Assembly: GCA_020284085.1 (NCBI GenBank) | Contig: JACEVL010000108.1 | Coordinates: 544,501 to 608,500, forward strand | Direction: 5' to 3' | Source of the DNA: Aporrectodea caliginosa | Taxonomy: Eukaryota; Annelida; Clitellata; Crassiclitellata; Lumbricidae | DNA length: 64,000 bases | Part shown: in pieces, positions 63,000 through 64,000 of the stretch | Layout: each line of letters begins with the position of its first letter | Numbering within the stretch: the first letter of the stretch is position 1 | Made by a program: the position numbers and the translations under genes | The notes under the pieces: model-generated | The model's input: the letters and a program-made list of their open reading frames with translations, nothing else | Told to the model about the DNA's origin: nothing | The model's database searches: none

Positions 63000-63690
63000 A
63001 ACAGTAAATATCCAACCTACGTAATTAATAATTGTTAGCAGACATAAATACGACATCAACTTAAGGACATTGCCATCTGGATAACGAACAAATGAACAGA
63101 AGAACATGTCGCTGAACGCAGAATATTAATCCATTTATGTGTATCTGAACATTTATATATCCCGTTCTAAGAACCATAAAGAGGAACATAAGATGTTGAT
63201 AAAGGTTCGGGATGCATCCATCCATATGTGTACCTAAACGTTTATATAGCGCCTCCTAAGAACCAAAAAGGTGCTGTAACACGGCTTACCATAAGCTGAA
63301 AATATTTCTAGGTTATTTGCGGCCGTAAAGTTCGATGTTTTCGTTAAATCACTTGTGTCATAGAACTCTATCATAATTAATTGGGACGCGTATAAGTTAC
63401 TGGGCATGAGGAATTCAGAGGTACCCCAAATATCTAAACTTTCGAAATACACGATCACTGAGTCGATATTTTCTATTATGAAAGATTTTATTCAACACCT
63501 TTCGAAAAGCATCTTTGAAATAATGTCTTTTATTTCATTTTCGTTACTCTTTGTCAAATAAAGAGCATTTAAGAAATAATAATATACTGTAAAACATTCC
63601 GAAGAAAATGCGAGGATTTTTAAAAATAATTTCGCGTCACTTTTGGTACGTACCCTTAAGGTTCGCCTCTTCTGATCATAGATAATGTCG
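63000..63690. other. mostly unassigned sequence
   Basis: 63130-63190 and 63215-63280 are two diverged copies of a block with ATCCAT-TATGTGTA-CT-AACATTTATATA-CC and AAGAACCA-AAAG, probably antisense H2-type ends (TATATAGCGCCTCCT). No coding sequence supported. Confidence 0.4.
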
Positions 63691-63694
63691 ACGG

Positions 63695-63820
63695 TATTGC
63701 ACACCTCTTTTAAAGGAAGCATTCGCCTTATAAGTGAAAAAGGAGAACAACTGAAACTGATGTTGCAAATTGCTTATGCTTCTGTTATATGGCAAATACT
63801 GCCCTTAAAAGAGGTGTGTA
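63695..63820. repeat. inverted S3 pair
   Basis: ATTGCACACCTCTTTTAAAG at the left and CCCTTAAAAGAGGTGTGTAA at the right are complementary over about 18 bases. The middle has CGCCTTATAAGTGAAAA. This can fold back on itself. Confidence 0.6.
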
Positions 63821-63857
63821 ATAACATTGTCTTAAATTGGGGTGAAGATCCTATTAA

Positions 63858-64000
63858 CCTTCGCAGGACCAAGCGGGGTAAATAATTACCCCAGGGGTAT
63901 TTGGATGTTGATTGCGGAGCAACTGTGGGGAGTTATAATTTGACGTTTCGTGTGTTTACAAGTTAATACCCCAGACATATTCTGACACCATAACCACCTT
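63858..64000 (+). mobile_element. possible piggyBac-type left terminus, runs off the window
   Basis: TTAA (63854-63857) is followed by CCTTCGCAGGACCAAGCG and then GGGGTAAATAATTACCCC. A GGGGTAAA...TACCCC block sits at a similar distance in the element at 11858. The rest of the element would lie to the right, outside the window. Confidence 0.4.

Overview
This is a stretch of nuclear DNA from a multicellular animal. It is AT-rich and intron-like, and it is packed with microsatellites, non-LTR retrotransposons (LINEs), SINE-like short repeats and small DNA transposons. There is no operon structure, rRNA gene, convincing functional tRNA gene or CRISPR array. The only host protein-coding material I can support is four exon-sized blocks coding for extracellular domains: two SUEL-type (rhamnose/galactose-binding) lectin domains and two CUB domains. 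This, with I/Nimb-like, L2/CR1-like and RTE-like LINEs, piggyBac, hAT-like and Helitron-like ends, fits a marine invertebrate. A lophotrochozoan such as a mollusc is plausible but not proven.

Layout. 0-6.7 kb: repeats, two LINE 3' fragments and one unexplained GC-rich reading frame on the minus strand. 6.8-14.3 kb: segmental-duplication copy A, holding a SUEL exon (9324-9608) and a damaged CUB exon (14001-14304), with a decayed piggyBac element in the intron between them. 14.4-25 kb: LINE 3' ends, SINEs and a 5'-truncated RTE-like LINE (18268-21407) that itself contains an antisense L2-like LINE. 25.08-25.67 kb: a long foldback element with telomere-like inner arms. 26-38 kb: dense SINEs, a 5'-truncated I/Nimb-like LINE (28260-30820) and a nested hAT-like MITE. 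38.2-49.3 kb: two near-identical I/Nimb-like LINEs, one a 1.4-kb 3' stub with a perfect 13-bp target-site duplication, the other apparently full length with both ORFs open (41459-44491 and 44541-48320). 49.5-55.5 kb: LINE fragments, a paralogue of the 21.4-22.3 kb region and a 27-bp tandem expansion. 55.5-62.5 kb: segmental-duplication copy B, with an intact SUEL exon (57250-57534) and an intact CUB exon (62047-62448). The right edge carries a piggyBac-type terminus.

All clear host exon boundaries are phase 1, so SUEL-CUB-SUEL-CUB could be spliced in frame as one multidomain secreted or membrane protein with very large introns. Separate paralogous genes are the alternative. No signal peptide, start or stop codon of this gene is visible.

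The most striking non-genic signal is a roughly 40-nt terminal hairpin, called H1 here: a 6-bp stem, a loop with AACGGCC and CATAA, then GTTAAAC. It closes the 3' end of the I/Nimb-like LINEs and also ends several unrelated SINE-like families, on both strands, across the whole window. Its stem bases change in a compensatory way between subfamilies. A second hairpin, H2 (AGCGCCTCT paired with AGAGGCGCT, then ATATAAAT), plays the same part for the L2-like LINEs and their SINEs. Names used below: S1 = short repeat ending GCCGTTAAAC; S2 = about 100-bp repeat containing GGAGGGCGACGC and ending GTCGTTAAAC; S3 = about 90-bp unit containing AAAAGAGGTGTGTAAT and AACAGTTCTCAC; R1-R4 = longer interspersed repeats.
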